Shown here: positions 32,385 through 43,402 of the stretch, one piece after another
How the letters are laid out: each line of letters opens with the position of its first letter
How positions within the stretch are numbered: position 1 is the first letter of the stretch
NCBI GenBank assembly: GCA_030407315.1
Contig: JALQPE010002035.1
Span: 1-64,000, forward strand
Direction: 5' to 3'
Length of the DNA: 64,000 nucleotides
Source: Asparagopsis taxiformis
Taxonomy: Eukaryota > Rhodophyta > Florideophyceae > Bonnemaisoniales > Bonnemaisoniaceae
Made by a program: the position numbers and the translations under genes
The notes under the pieces: model-generated
Databases searched by the model: none
Told to the model about the DNA's origin: nothing
Seen by the model: only the letters and a program-made list of their open reading frames with translations

Positions 32385-32700
32385 GTGTCCCAATGGCCAG
32401 ATGCAATGCGCTCATTGGCTGGCAGAGCCGGCTGCTGTGCGGCCAATGGGTGCGCTGCACCTGGTCTGGAGATGTGAAAATAATACCGGGTATAGTTCCT
32501 GCGTTCCAGCGGCCAGGTGCAATGCGCTCATTGGCTGGCAGAGCTGGCTGCTGTGCGGCCAATGGGTGCGCTGCACCTGGTCTGGAGATGTGAAAATAAT
32601 ACCGGGTATAGTTCCTGCGTTCCAGCGGCCAGGTGCAATGCGCTCATTGGCTGGCAGAGCTGGCTGCTGTGCGGCCAATGGGTGAGCTGCACCTGGTTCG
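32385..32700 (+). repeat. 116-bp satellite array, about 3 copies
   Basis: Units begin near 32397, 32513 and 32629. They carry the same palindromic blocks as the 118-bp array at 24410-25062 (CACCTGG...CCAGGTG, AATAATACCGGGTAT, ATTGG...CCAAT). The two arrays bracket the PFK/CorA segment. Confidence 0.9.
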
Positions 32701-32742
32701 GAGATGTGAAACTACACCCGTGGCCATGGCCAGCTGCATACA

Positions 32743-32830
32743 GCAGGTCATTTTCAGAAAACCGATTGACCGGTTTTCTGAAAATGACCTGCGCTGGCAA
32801 GAAAGGGATCCCTTTCTTGCCAAACAGCGC
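32743..32830. repeat. Two adjacent palindromes
   Basis: The first has 22-base arms 32743-32764 and 32771-32792 (GCAGGTCATTTTCAGAAAAC and following), with a 6-base loop. The second is a perfect 28-bp palindrome at 32795-32822 centred on GGGATCCC, with outer GCGCT/AGCGC partly paired. They directly follow the satellite array. Confidence 0.9.
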
Positions 32831-34837
32831 TTAAGGCAAAACAAGTTCTGCGGGTATTGCGCTTGCGCCGAGTTCCGTCTCCATAGTCACAGGCAGCAGA
32901 AAACTATGAGGCAATGAGTAAAAATGCACGATAGAATCAGAAAGTGCCAAAGCCAGAATCTCATTTCTTCCGACCAGGAATATATGTCTTGAATGCAACG
33001 ATATTCATCCTTCTCACTTTCTACAAAGATATCAACTGTGTATTTCGTTTTATTTCATCTCCCTCTCGCGCAATGGTGATTTCGAAACAGCACAGCCTCG
33101 CAGTAGTGTCACTATTCCGTCAGAGCACGAAAGTGAAGAAGAGAGCAGTTTTTTGCGCTATAATAGCCTTGAAATTCACTATTCAGGGAGTATGAGCAGC
33201 ACCGTTCAACATAGATAGATATTTTTTCTTCGAAATTCGCAACTGTTCGCAATTGCAGCCAGTACAAAGGCTTTTGATGAATGTCTGGAAGTAATCAGCT
33301 TACAAAAATATGTGTGCGATATATCGCCTGCCGCTTAGCAATTTCCCCTACTTCTGACATACATAATTTTAATTTCTTCTCTTTAGAATCGAGAGAACAT
33401 CACAAAAATCGTTGATTAGTATCATTCCCTACATAAAGAGTAGGATGAAATAGTGATATACGTCTTTATCTAGCTGATAAACTTTAGTAACTCATGCTGT
33501 TTATATTTTCTTACTGTTGCATCATATCGAAAACAAAATACAGAATAGTTCCCTATTTACCCAATTATAATCTGACTACTTATCCCATTCTGGGTTCTTC
33601 AGTGAGCTTTCAGGACTACATAGATTCCTGATTGCTCTTCATGAATGAAATGGCTATGCTTCCATTATTTACTAGAAATTCCCCAGTAAAAAAACTTATG
33701 AACACGCTTCAGCATATTGCACAGTGCGTCGCAGTAATAGTCTTAGTATGGTAATCAAATTTATATTCTTGAGGAAACAGTTGTAATTCTCAATGAAATT
33801 TTCTACTTCTCTAATCTAAAGCATTTATTAGCTGTTTCTCCTTCAGTATGCAGCTGGACATATGTCCTAGTGATATCACTACCAATAATTTTAGGTTGTT
33901 TTGACTTTGCGTAGGGACATGATTTCAATTTCTGCTAATTTCTCACGTCCAGAAAATTTGACAGATCATTCGCTGCCAAATCATCTGCCACATCATCGTC
34001 TGCCAAATCATCTGCCTTCTGGTTACGACGAGGTCATTATGGGTGTATGAGCTGTCTATTTAAGGCAGTTGATGCGCGACGTATAGGACCATTTCATCAT
34101 CTGGGTATCATGAAGATGGCAGGTAAGGCTGGTACGTTGTCGTAGAGGTATCTTTCCCCTTTTTCCTTTCTTACCACATGCTCTCCAGGAAAGATAGTGC
34201 ACTATCCATGAATATCATTCTGCACTGATCCTCTTTCTAGTCTATTGATTCGAAATGATTCTGGCACAGGGGTATTGATTGTAAGTTGGCTTGATGGAAG
34301 CTTGCAAAAATAGTTCAATGATGATAAGTTTGTTCATTCCATTCATACTCATTTTGTTCCCATGCTTTCGATACTTTTCTATATCTGATTGCTAACTGGT
34401 TTCAGATCATTTATAGTTTTGTTTATTTGTTTCCTGTCTGAACATCACATCTATTCCTTGTCCACCCGATAGGGTGGAACAGAAATAGCATGTCATGTTC
34501 AAATAGCAAGAAACTAGAGCTGCTTGAACATTACTCCTAGTTGTAGAGATAGTAAGATTCTAGGTACGATAGTTCGATTTGATGAGTAGTCTAGTCTAAT
34601 GATAGAACTGAAACAATCCTTCAGGCATCGTTGTCCTTGCTACATAAAAGTTTTGACGTCCTTTCAGATCACACTTGATTATCCCTATACGTTTCTATGA
34701 AGACTACCGAGAGAGATACTCCATTCTGCCCGAAATTTCGTAGCTGGATTCCTGAACATGCGGCTGGAATGGCATTTGCACCTGATTTTATCGTCCTAAA
34801 CGTCAATTGTAGGCACTAGAAAGTATTACCGCAGGCA
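32831..34837. other. AT-rich stretch without recognised gene
   Basis: About 2 kb of lower GC than the surroundings and no frame over about 85 codons. A short direct repeat CTGCCAAATCATCTGCC occurs near 33975-34020. It is the left flank of transposon copy B. Confidence 0.5.
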
Positions 34838-34871
34838 CGTCTGTGTTCTCGGAAATGGACGCGGACGTCCA
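34838..34871 (+). repeat. Left terminal inverted repeat, copy B
   Basis: Identical to the copy A left end from CGTCTGTGTTCTCGGAAATG onward. The bases just outside (CCGCAGGCA) differ from copy A (CCTACACA), which fixes the element boundary at about this base. Confidence 0.8.
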
Positions 34872-35179
34872 CAACCTCTAGTACACCTAGTATTACTAGG
34901 CGGACGTCCATGTTCTCCAGTATTTTTGGATGTCCGCCTAGAACCGGACGTCCATGCGGTCTAGTACGTCTAGTATTACTAGGGCGACATTCATTGTTTC
35001 TAGTACCACGGATGTCCCCCTCGGGATGGACTTCCGCCATGTCTATGTCCACCTAGGACGGGCGCCGGTTCAGAAATTCAAAAATTTCGACCCCAGAAAT
35101 TTCTGCCGCCGTGCTCGACATGGATGTCCGCATCCATCACGGCGACCACTCTATTTTTCCTTGTCGGTCGACTCCAATT

Positions 35180-36150
35180 TCGTCTTTAATTTTTTCATCC
35201 TCTCGCTCACACCCCCTTCCTGTTGGTGCTCACCTCCCCCGTACTGTACCTCAAACACCCCCAATACCACTCTAGCACGCATTTTCAGATACCTATCCCC
35301 GCTTCCACGGTGCACACCTCCATTCCATACCTACTTTTCTGCTCTACCGTACAGATTTCGTATAACCAGTCCTCATACTACCTCAGAATAGGGCAAAACA
35401 CCCCCTATCTCCTCGACCATGCTCTCCCCCATCACCTTTGAAACGTATTGTTCTTCAGTACCCTCTCTCCTCTACCCTCAACCCCTCTCCTTCGCCCTCT
35501 ACACAAACTTCCCCTGCAGCTTACTCTTCCAAAACCTCTCACTCCCCATCCCGTACCCGACCTGCTCCACCCCTCCCTCCCTCAGCTGCTCCATGCCCCC
35601 ACGCCATCCGCATCTTCGATACCGTATACACCACCACCACCGGCCCACGCTCCCGCACTGCGGGGTGGCTCCCCCGCCGTATCCCCAGAAACCTCCCCGC
35701 TCTGAAACACATATCAACCCCCCACTTCGCACCCTTCCTCCCACTCCCCTCCCTCCCCAAATACAATAACCCCCTTCTTCTCCATCACATCCCCACTCAC
35801 CACAGCCAGAACAGACGCCACCCCCTCCCCTTCTTTCTCCTCACTTTCCTAAAAACCCCTCCTCTCGGCGCCTTCAACCGCACCCTCCTACGGTCCCACC
35901 TAAACACCTCCTCCGCCCTCACTACCCCAACACCCCGCAGCGTCTCCCCAATCCCCATAATATGCTTGTCGGCACTCCTCTCCGAATCACAATCCATTCT
36001 AAACCCGCACTCCGTACATTTCCACCTCCCCCTGTACCATCCCAAGATTCCATCCCCCCACAGAACACATCCTCATACCACAGAAGAATTTTCTTCCTCT
36101 CATACCTCATCCTTAAAACCTCCATCAGCTCCATGTAAATTTCGATGAAA
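35180..36150 (+). other. G-poor, C-rich strand-asymmetric tract, copy B
   Basis: Same tract as 960-1930 of copy A with several single-base indels. Those indels change which plus-strand frame stays open (236 codons here, 173 in copy A), supporting a non-coding interpretation. Confidence 0.6.
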
Positions 36151-36479
36151 ATATTTTCTCTACTATGCAATCTCAAACATGTATGAGCCTATGCCTTTCC
36201 GCTTTGTCAACCCTGAATATTGGTACTCATGTATTCATAAAATAGGGCCACCCACATCCCTATCCCGTTCTGCAAGCTTTACAAACCACTAGACGCATAC
36301 TCCACAACTATACAACAAACACTACTCGCTATTTCAGACGACGCGGTACACAAGTAGCGTAGTGTCAACCTTCCGTGACGCCTTCCCTGATGCGTACAAG
36401 TGGGAAACACGTCTAGACGTATATCAGAACTGAGTGCGGGAATTTTCGGCACAGGAGATGCTGGGCCACAAAATTGATT

Positions 36480-37530
36480 TTTCGGAAATTTTAGAATTTC
36501 TGGGCTGGCCAGCAATGCAATCGAGCTGGACATCCACCGGACGTCCATTTCAGGTTGGTCGCGAGAGGGTGGGGCGGGACCATGATGAAACAAGGACCAA
36601 GACCTTTCCCTGACGTGTTGAGCCTGAAATCGACCCTTCGTGAGACGCGATTTTGGCTTACAGTTGGTGCTAATAGAAGCCAGTGATAGCCCCGATCGGG
36701 GCGGCAGCCGGCTCCGGCTTACAGTTGGTGCTTACAGACGCCAGTGATAGCCCCCGATCGGGGCCGGCGGTCGGTTCCTGGGGCCGTTGTGGCCAAATTA
36801 GACACCCTGATTTGAATTAAAATTTGGGCTATTCTCAAAAACATGCACATGTGAACATGTTTTTGAGATGGGGGTGTGCCGTACGGCACAATCGACCGCC
36901 CAAATCGTTGATTTTTGCAAGATTTTTTGTGCCCGAAATTTTAGAATTTCTGGGCTGGCCAGCAGTGCATCTGAGCTGGACATCCACCGGACGTCCATTT
37001 CAGGTTGGTCGTGTGCTGCCTACATCCACGCATTGCAGAAACTAAGCCAGCGGGTTCACTACTAATACAAAGTACACGGAATATGAGTAACGTGATAGGT
37101 GAGTAGTGTTTGTGTTGAGGGAGTAAGGCGGGACCATGATGAAACAGGGAAAAAGATGTCACCCAAGCATAACTTAGGCTTCAAGCCTGGAATCGAACCT
37201 TCGTAAGACGCGATTTTGGCTTACAGTTAGTGCTTACAGAAGCCAGTGATGGCCCCGCTCGGGGCGGCGGCCGGTTCCTGGGGCCGTTGTGGCCAAATTA
37301 GACACCCTGATTTGAATTAAAATTTGGGCTATTCTCAAAAACATGCACATGTGAACATGTTTTTGAGATGGGGGTGTGCCGTACGGCACAATCGACCGCC
37401 CAAATCGATGTTTTTTGCAATATTTTTTTCTGCCCGAATTGTAGAGTTTCTGGGCTGGCCAGCAATGCATCTGAGCTGGACATCCACCGGACGTCCATTT
37501 CAGGTTGATCGTGTATCGTGCACGTCCACC
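36480..37530 (+). repeat. Palindromic-module array B1
   Basis: A half-module followed by two full modules with TGTGCCGTACGGCACA at 36875 and 37375 (500 apart). Copy A has four full modules here; the difference is one 890-bp higher-order unit. Confidence 0.85.
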
Positions 37531-37781
37531 CATTACCGGAAGCAAGTAGGCGATGAAGCACGTACAAACCCAATTGTTCTGCTATTTCTACCATAGACCA
37601 TCGAGTCTAGAGATGTGAGGGAATCGTCCTGGAAATCATGCTCCAACCCACGAGGGAATGGACAATCTAGTTTGAAAGCATGGAACGGAAGTACATTATA
37701 CTAGGTTCATAGATTGGAAGTGATAAAGGAGATGATTATATTCTCGATAATTGTTTACCAAAGTAGTAGTTGTTAAGCTAT

Positions 37782-40700
37782 CTAGCCGTCGGAAAATTCT
37801 TCTTCCTCTTCGTCCTCACTATATTCAGGATCTCCCGGCAGAATAGGCGTTATCGGCAACTGTGGAGTTGAATAGCTCAAGATGAATTTTTGACCCGGTG
37901 TGAGGGTTCTCTTCTTGGGAGCTTCTGTCGTCTTCATCCGCATGATTCCGAGTTGCCCTGTCTTCGGCCTACGATCTTTCTTGACCGGGATGGGAACAAC
38001 TGTCTTGTGGCGAACATTGACAGGTGCCGGTTGACTTTGCCTGGCAGACCGGCGCGGAGCATTGGCGATTACTTCTTCTTCGAATCCCAACCGCCTGATG
38101 AAACCAAACGAAACATTGTCGGGAATCGGATACGACGCATTCCTGAAATACGTGTGATACCTCGTTGTCGTGTGTGACACAACTCTGTCGACATGCCCTG
38201 CCCCGGCATGTTGTACATGGCCGTGACCGATGAAGACTGAACGTGGCGGAACGATTACCTTCTTCAGCTTCATCGTCTTGGCGTACATATCTAATTCCAG
38301 CGCTTTGGAAAAGACGTACTTGTGGGACCCTGGACACACCCAGATAGGGAATGGGTCATCTCCGTTGGCAATAACAAAGTAACCCGGAAGTTGATCTTTG
38401 CGGTCGCGAGGAGGAACAGGGAAATCATTGTGTGGGACCTGCCGAGGACACCCCTTTCCCGTTATCAAAAACCGTCCCCCAGATGCCGGCATGACAAGTT
38501 TTTCTCCCGGTAAACCGCACTCCTCCAGCCCTATCAGCCGGACAAGGATTCCCAACCACACATCCAGCAGGGCTCGCCGCGTCACAAACTTGAACCGGTC
38601 GATATGCGTCTCATCGTTCTCGGCATAGTCAACCAGGCAGTGGCGCGTAGACGTGAAGCGAGCCCTCCCCTCATTCCGGTTCTTCTCATCTGTTTCATCG
38701 TCCCCAGTATTGACAATGGGACTCCACAGCTGCCGGTTCCCAGGGTCCTTGTGCACCTCCTCCCCCTCCCACGTTCCCAAAAAGTACCGAAACAATTCCT
38801 GGTTAGGAATTTCTTCCATGAGACCCAAGTCAAATGGGAACTTGTCCGACGCATCGAGGTAGCTTACATCCGCGAAATTGTGCATCACCGTATACCCTCG
38901 CTCGTTGATTTCCGTTCGGCAATTGTGGAAGTACGCCATACCAGTGCCGGCCTCATACGAATCCTTCCAGCTTGTAGACATTCGCGCAACCTGGGCGAAG
39001 TCCAGCCTCGAGGGTAGAAACGTCGATGTAGGCTCACACATCGCCTTGGCAGCCATCTTCCACGCTGCGAAAAACATCGGATAGATGGTGTCGATCTCGA
39101 AAACAAGATGACGAGCCCGATGTTGTTCCGGAATATGCAGCCCCTCAAACACAGGGTCCATCGCCACTTGTTTCAAATACCTCACCTCTCTGCCCTCCTC
39201 ATCGATTTCCACACTCTCCAATAACAACCTGAGCTCAATCGGGGGCAGACAGCCAACCCTCACCGATGCGATGACGTCCGCGGGACGCTGCGCCAGATGA
39301 TGCCCTTCAGCTCGGTCTTTGACTTCGAAATCGTCGGGAAGAGATGGCATCCGGTCGTCGAACAGGAGGTCGTGTTCAGAAGGAGAGTCACGAACGATGT
39401 AACCGTCTTCATCGACTTCCACTCCTTCCGGAACAGTGAATGTAATTGTCACTTCGCGGACCCCCTTGCTTTCGACTTGGCCCACGTCTGCACCCTGTTT
39501 GTCTTCCTCGTCCGAAGCGGTATGGACAGATTCTTGGTTGGAGGGAGTCGCACCAGCACGTTGGTTATCTTGGGGGACAATCTCAACGGCAGAATCGGGG
39601 GAACGGGCGGAGTCTTCGTCAACCTCATCACCGGAAGCAGTGGCTTGTTGTTGATCGGTGGGTTTATCAACAACGGCCTGCTCTTCTTCCCCGGCGGATT
39701 GTTGTACCACAACCGGCTCTTCTTCCTCGAGGCGTGTGCTCCCCGTCGAGCGAAGTCGCTGTGAACGGCGGCGGATGCCATGCGAAGCAGGCTCATGTTC
39801 GACATTCCGCTGCTTCTTGTGAGTGAGTCTCACATTGGCAGCAGAAGGGCGGCGTTTGCGTCGAGCCTTAGTCTTCTTCTTCAATGTCGGATTGAAAAAC
39901 TCTTTCAAGTTCGTTTCCAAATCCTGTAAACGCGTGGTTCTCCGTCGCATTCGAACCTCACTGCTCCGGTCGTCCCCTCTATACATTGCAATGGCATTGG
40001 TGAGATGCCATTGCAACTCCTTCGGCTGCTTAACCGACCCAATTGCCATCTCTGTGCTCAGAAATGACTTGCGCATAATACTCTTTGGGCGCCCATACGC
40101 AGCGTACAGAGAATTTGCTATTGCAGTCACGCGACGGACGTATGTATAGAAGTCGTTCACGTCAAAGCGTCCATCCGGACGTCCACCATGAGCAGGGTTC
40201 AAGTACTCCGAAAGACCACGCAAGACGAAGACAAAGTTTTCTTCCAGCAACTCGCGCACTATCTTGTGGTCCAGGTGCGTTATCCCAATCTCGTTGCGGC
40301 GCTCGGAATTGTTCAGCTCACGCAACACTTCGTCGAGAACAGGATGCTTCAGCGTTGCTATAGCCAAACGCGTCCACCGCCGGGCCGTGTTCGTTGAATT
40401 CATCATCCCCATGAACTGCGCCTCGAACAATGTTCGGATGACATCAGACTCACGCAAGTCGCCAGCGTTTTCCACGTTATTTGCAACAGCAATCGTACGG
40501 ATGAACTGCTGGATGGACGACAAGATTCGAACCAGGGAGCGCTCCGTCAGTTGCGTCCCAGTCGTATGGTTCGACTCTGCACTCTTGTGGATGATCTCAT
40601 GAGGCTGGAGATCACTGTCGTCCTTGCGGCGAAGGTAGTACACATCCAGAGGCTGAGTAACCCAGCGCAAGCGGTTTGCCTCCTGTGGCAGCTTGGTTCT

Positions 40701-41738
40701 GTGCATACGGGTGAGGCGCGTGAAGTCATCCGCAATGCTATGCATAGCATTGAGACGATGCAGTCCGTCGATCACGGTCACGTTCGCATTGGCATGGAAT
40801 TTGCCATTCTGGAACAGACGCGTGTCGGCGGACAAATGCGTGTTCTGCGACCTCAGCACCGTCACAGTGATACGCGAAGAGCTCACATACCCCACCGCCA
40901 ACATATTGTTGCGCAGGTCCTCCACGTGGTCTTCTTTGACATCGCGAAGGGTCACGGCCGGTTCCACTAGCTGCCTCACCAACACAGTCGCTCCTTCTCC
41001 GACGTAATCCGACGTCACAAACTTGGGCACCATAATTTGCGTCCCCTGCTGCTCACGAATGCTTTCCGCCACCTCCGGTTCGTCGTCCACCTCGGTTACG
41101 TCCTGCGTAGTAGCTTCGGTGACGTTGGAGCGAGCAGGGTGCTTCGTGCCTCCACTGGAGGCTCTGGCAGAGCGAGCAGGGCGCTTCGTGCCTCCCGAAA
41201 CCGGGACGGAGCGTGCTGGATGCTTCGTACCCCCCGAACCAGTGATTTCGCCTGCTGGACCGGTACTGGGCATCCGTCCCGAGCTGGCCTGGTTCGTCGC
41301 TGCGTTGAAGTTTGACGCTGCAGCAGGGGTACGAATGTCGCTAGAGCCATCCTCCGCAGCGGGGCGCATCATCCGAGTATCCCAAGGGTAAAACGCCGCG
41401 GCGTATGCTCCACCCATCGTCTCCGGCGGTCCCTCGGCGCCATCAAACATGTACGGGAACGGGAGGTCCTTGAACTTGTCCTTAGTCGCAATGTTGCGCA
41501 CGACGATATAGTCGGCCTCGTCGGTTTCCGGCAGCTTGTGGTTGTGCAGCGTGCGCGGAAGGCCAACATCGCCACCAGCAGTGCTCACCGAAGCCGTCCC
41601 AATATGCACAGCCGCACCGTCCACGTCCGCAAACAAGTCGACATCGACGCCGCGCTTGAGTCCGCGCGACTCCGCTGACGCGCTCACTTGATCGCCGCAA
41701 ACCGTTGAAAACAAACTGCTGAAATGCGTATCCGCCAT
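37782..41738 (-). CDS. ParB-like/Fe(II)-2OG dioxygenase fusion protein, copy B
   Basis: About 1318 residues from the same Kozak-like ATG as in copy A. DGLHR, HND, the distal His and the RYHTYF arginine are all conserved. It is almost identical to copy A except for two patches: around the end of the acidic linker (EFSDG is not affected, but DFEVKDRAE and RARHLVFEIDTIYPM differ), and the last 45 residues before the shared EFSDG end, where the sequence is largely different (LTPGQKFILSYSTPQLPI). Patchy divergence in an otherwise identical gene points to recombination with a third, diverged relative. The frame is open throughout. Confidence 0.8.
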   Translation of the reverse strand: MADTHFSSLFSTVCGDQVSASAESRGLKRGVDVDLFADVDGAAVHIGTASVSTAGGDVGLPRTLHNHKLPETDEADYIVVRNIATKDKFKDLPFPYMFDGAEGPPETMGGAYAAAFYPWDTRMMRPAAEDGSSDIRTPAAASNFNAATNQASSGRMPSTGPAGEITGSGGTKHPARSVPVSGGTKRPARSARASSGGTKHPARSNVTEATTQDVTEVDDEPEVAESIREQQGTQIMVPKFVTSDYVGEGATVLVRQLVEPAVTLRDVKEDHVEDLRNNMLAVGYVSSSRITVTVLRSQNTHLSADTRLFQNGKFHANANVTVIDGLHRLNAMHSIADDFTRLTRMHRTKLPQEANRLRWVTQPLDVYYLRRKDDSDLQPHEIIHKSAESNHTTGTQLTERSLVRILSSIQQFIRTIAVANNVENAGDLRESDVIRTLFEAQFMGMMNSTNTARRWTRLAIATLKHPVLDEVLRELNNSERRNEIGITHLDHKIVRELLEENFVFVLRGLSEYLNPAHGGRPDGRFDVNDFYTYVRRVTAIANSLYAAYGRPKSIMRKSFLSTEMAIGSVKQPKELQWHLTNAIAMYRGDDRSSEVRMRRRTTRLQDLETNLKEFFNPTLKKKTKARRKRRPSAANVRLTHKKQRNVEHEPASHGIRRRSQRLRSTGSTRLEEEEPVVVQQSAGEEEQAVVDKPTDQQQATASGDEVDEDSARSPDSAVEIVPQDNQRAGATPSNQESVHTASDEEDKQGADVGQVESKGVREVTITFTVPEGVEVDEDGYIVRDSPSEHDLLFDDRMPSLPDDFEVKDRAEGHHLAQRPADVIASVRVGCLPPIELRLLLESVEIDEEGREVRYLKQVAMDPVFEGLHIPEQHRARHLVFEIDTIYPMFFAAWKMAAKAMCEPTSTFLPSRLDFAQVARMSTSWKDSYEAGTGMAYFHNCRTEINERGYTVMHNFADVSYLDASDKFPFDLGLMEEIPNQELFRYFLGTWEGEEVHKDPGNRQLWSPIVNTGDDETDEKNRNEGRARFTSTRHCLVDYAENDETHIDRFKFVTRRALLDVWLGILVRLIGLEECGLPGEKLVMPASGGRFLITGKGCPRQVPHNDFPVPPRDRKDQLPGYFVIANGDDPFPIWVCPGSHKYVFSKALELDMYAKTMKLKKVIVPPRSVFIGHGHVQHAGAGHVDRVVSHTTTRYHTYFRNASYPIPDNVSFGFIRRLGFEEEVIANAPRRSARQSQPAPVNVRHKTVVPIPVKKDRRPKTGQLGIMRMKTTEAPKKRTLTPGQKFILSYSTPQLPITPILPGDPEYSEDEEEEEFSDG

Positions 41739-42084
41739 GGTTGTTGAGTTGGAAAGGAAAAGAGATGGTTGACGTTGACGTATTCGAGTGATGTGGATGG
41801 TATGTTTCACGTTAAGTTGAAGAATGGTCGTGAACGCCAATCGCTGGAAATAATAACACAATACAACCGAAATTTTGTTAGGTACACACCTATCGTGACC
41901 GCTGGAATGCAAGACAGGCAATCGAGATGTGAGTGTCCGTTCAGAACGGGCCCGAGTCGGGCTCTCGAAACCTGACGAGGTGGCGTGAAGCAGGCAGTGT
42001 CCTTGATGTGTAATGTGTTAAAATTACAGCTGTCAAGCTAGGCGGCTTTTGGGGCGGCTGCGAGCACCCCTTTATCCGGGGAAC

Positions 42085-43200
42085 ACCCTGATTTGAGTTA
42101 AAATTTGGGCTATTCTCAAAAACATGCACATGTGAACATGTTTTTGAGATGGGGGTGTGCCGTACGGCACAATCGACCCGCCCAAATCGTTGATTTTTGC
42201 AAGATTTTTTGTGCCCGAAATTTTAGAATTTCTGGGCTGGCCAGCAGTGCATCTGAGATGGACATCCACCGGACGTCCATTTCAGGTTGGTCGTGTGCTG
42301 CCTACATCCACGCATTGCAGCAACTAAGCAGGCGGGTTCACTACTAATATAAAGTGCACGGAATATGAGTAACGTGATGGGTGAGTAGTGTTTCTGTTGA
42401 GGGAGTAAGGCGGGACCATGATGAAACACGGAAGAAGATTTCTCCCTAGCATAACTTAGGCTTGAAGCCTGCAATCGACCCATCTTCCGGCGCCATTTAG
42501 CCTCACAGTTAGTGCTTACAGAAGCCAGTGATGACCCCGCTCGGGGCGGCGGCCGGTTCCTGGGGCCGTTGTGGCCAAATTAGACACCCTGATTTGAATT
42601 AAAATTTGGGCTATTCTCAAAAACATGCACATGTGAACATGTTTTTGAAATGGGGGTGTGCCGTACGGCACAAACGACCCGCTGAAATCGTTGATTTTTT
42701 ACAATTTTTTTGTGCCCGAAATTTTAGAATTTCCGGGCTGGCCAGCAGTGCAATCGAGCTGGACATCCACCGGACGTGCATTTCAGGTTGGTCGTGAGAG
42801 AGTGGGGTGGGACCATGATGGAACAAGGACCAAGACCTGTCCCTGGCGTATTGAGCCTGAAATTGACCCTTTGTCAGACGCCATTTAGGCTTACAGTTAG
42901 TGCTTACAGAAGCCAGTGACAACCCCACTCGGGGCGGCGGTCGGTTCCTGGGGCCGTTGTGGCCAAATTAGACACCCTGATTTGAATTAAAATTTGGGCT
43001 ATTCTCAAAAACATGCACATGTGAACATGTTTTTGAGATGGGGGTGTGCCGTACGGCACAATCGACCCGCTGAAATCGATGTTTTTTGCAATATTTTTTT
43101 CTGCCCTGAATTGTAGAATTTCTGGGCTGGACAGCAATGCAACTGAGCTGGACATCCACCGGGCGTCCATTTCAACTTGGTCTTGTATTTTGCATCTGCA
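42085..43200 (+). repeat. Palindromic-module array B2, left inversion breakpoint
   Basis: Palindromes at 42156, 42657 and 43045 (spacing 501, 388). The third module is a hybrid. Its left part continues the plus-oriented array. From the palindrome rightwards (CACAATCGACCCGCTGAAATC and onward) it matches the reverse complement of the 15700-15840 module of copy A. Confidence 0.85.
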
Positions 43201-43402
43201 CGCATAACAGCAACCAAGCAGTCAGGTTCACTGCTCGGACGAAGTGCACCTAGAGTGTGAACGATTGGTTTTTGACAGGCGAGTACTGCCGAATAGGTTT
43301 CACCCTGGACTAATGGTGGCTGGACATTCTGCATTATATGATATACTTCAACTCTGGAACGTAGCTTTATTTGTAGTCGAAATGAAAACATCTTTCGTGA
43401 CC

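Noticed and set aside
32944..33195. 83-codon plus-strand frame in the AT-rich spacer
   Set aside because: No domain, no homologue recognised, isolated in otherwise gene-free sequence.
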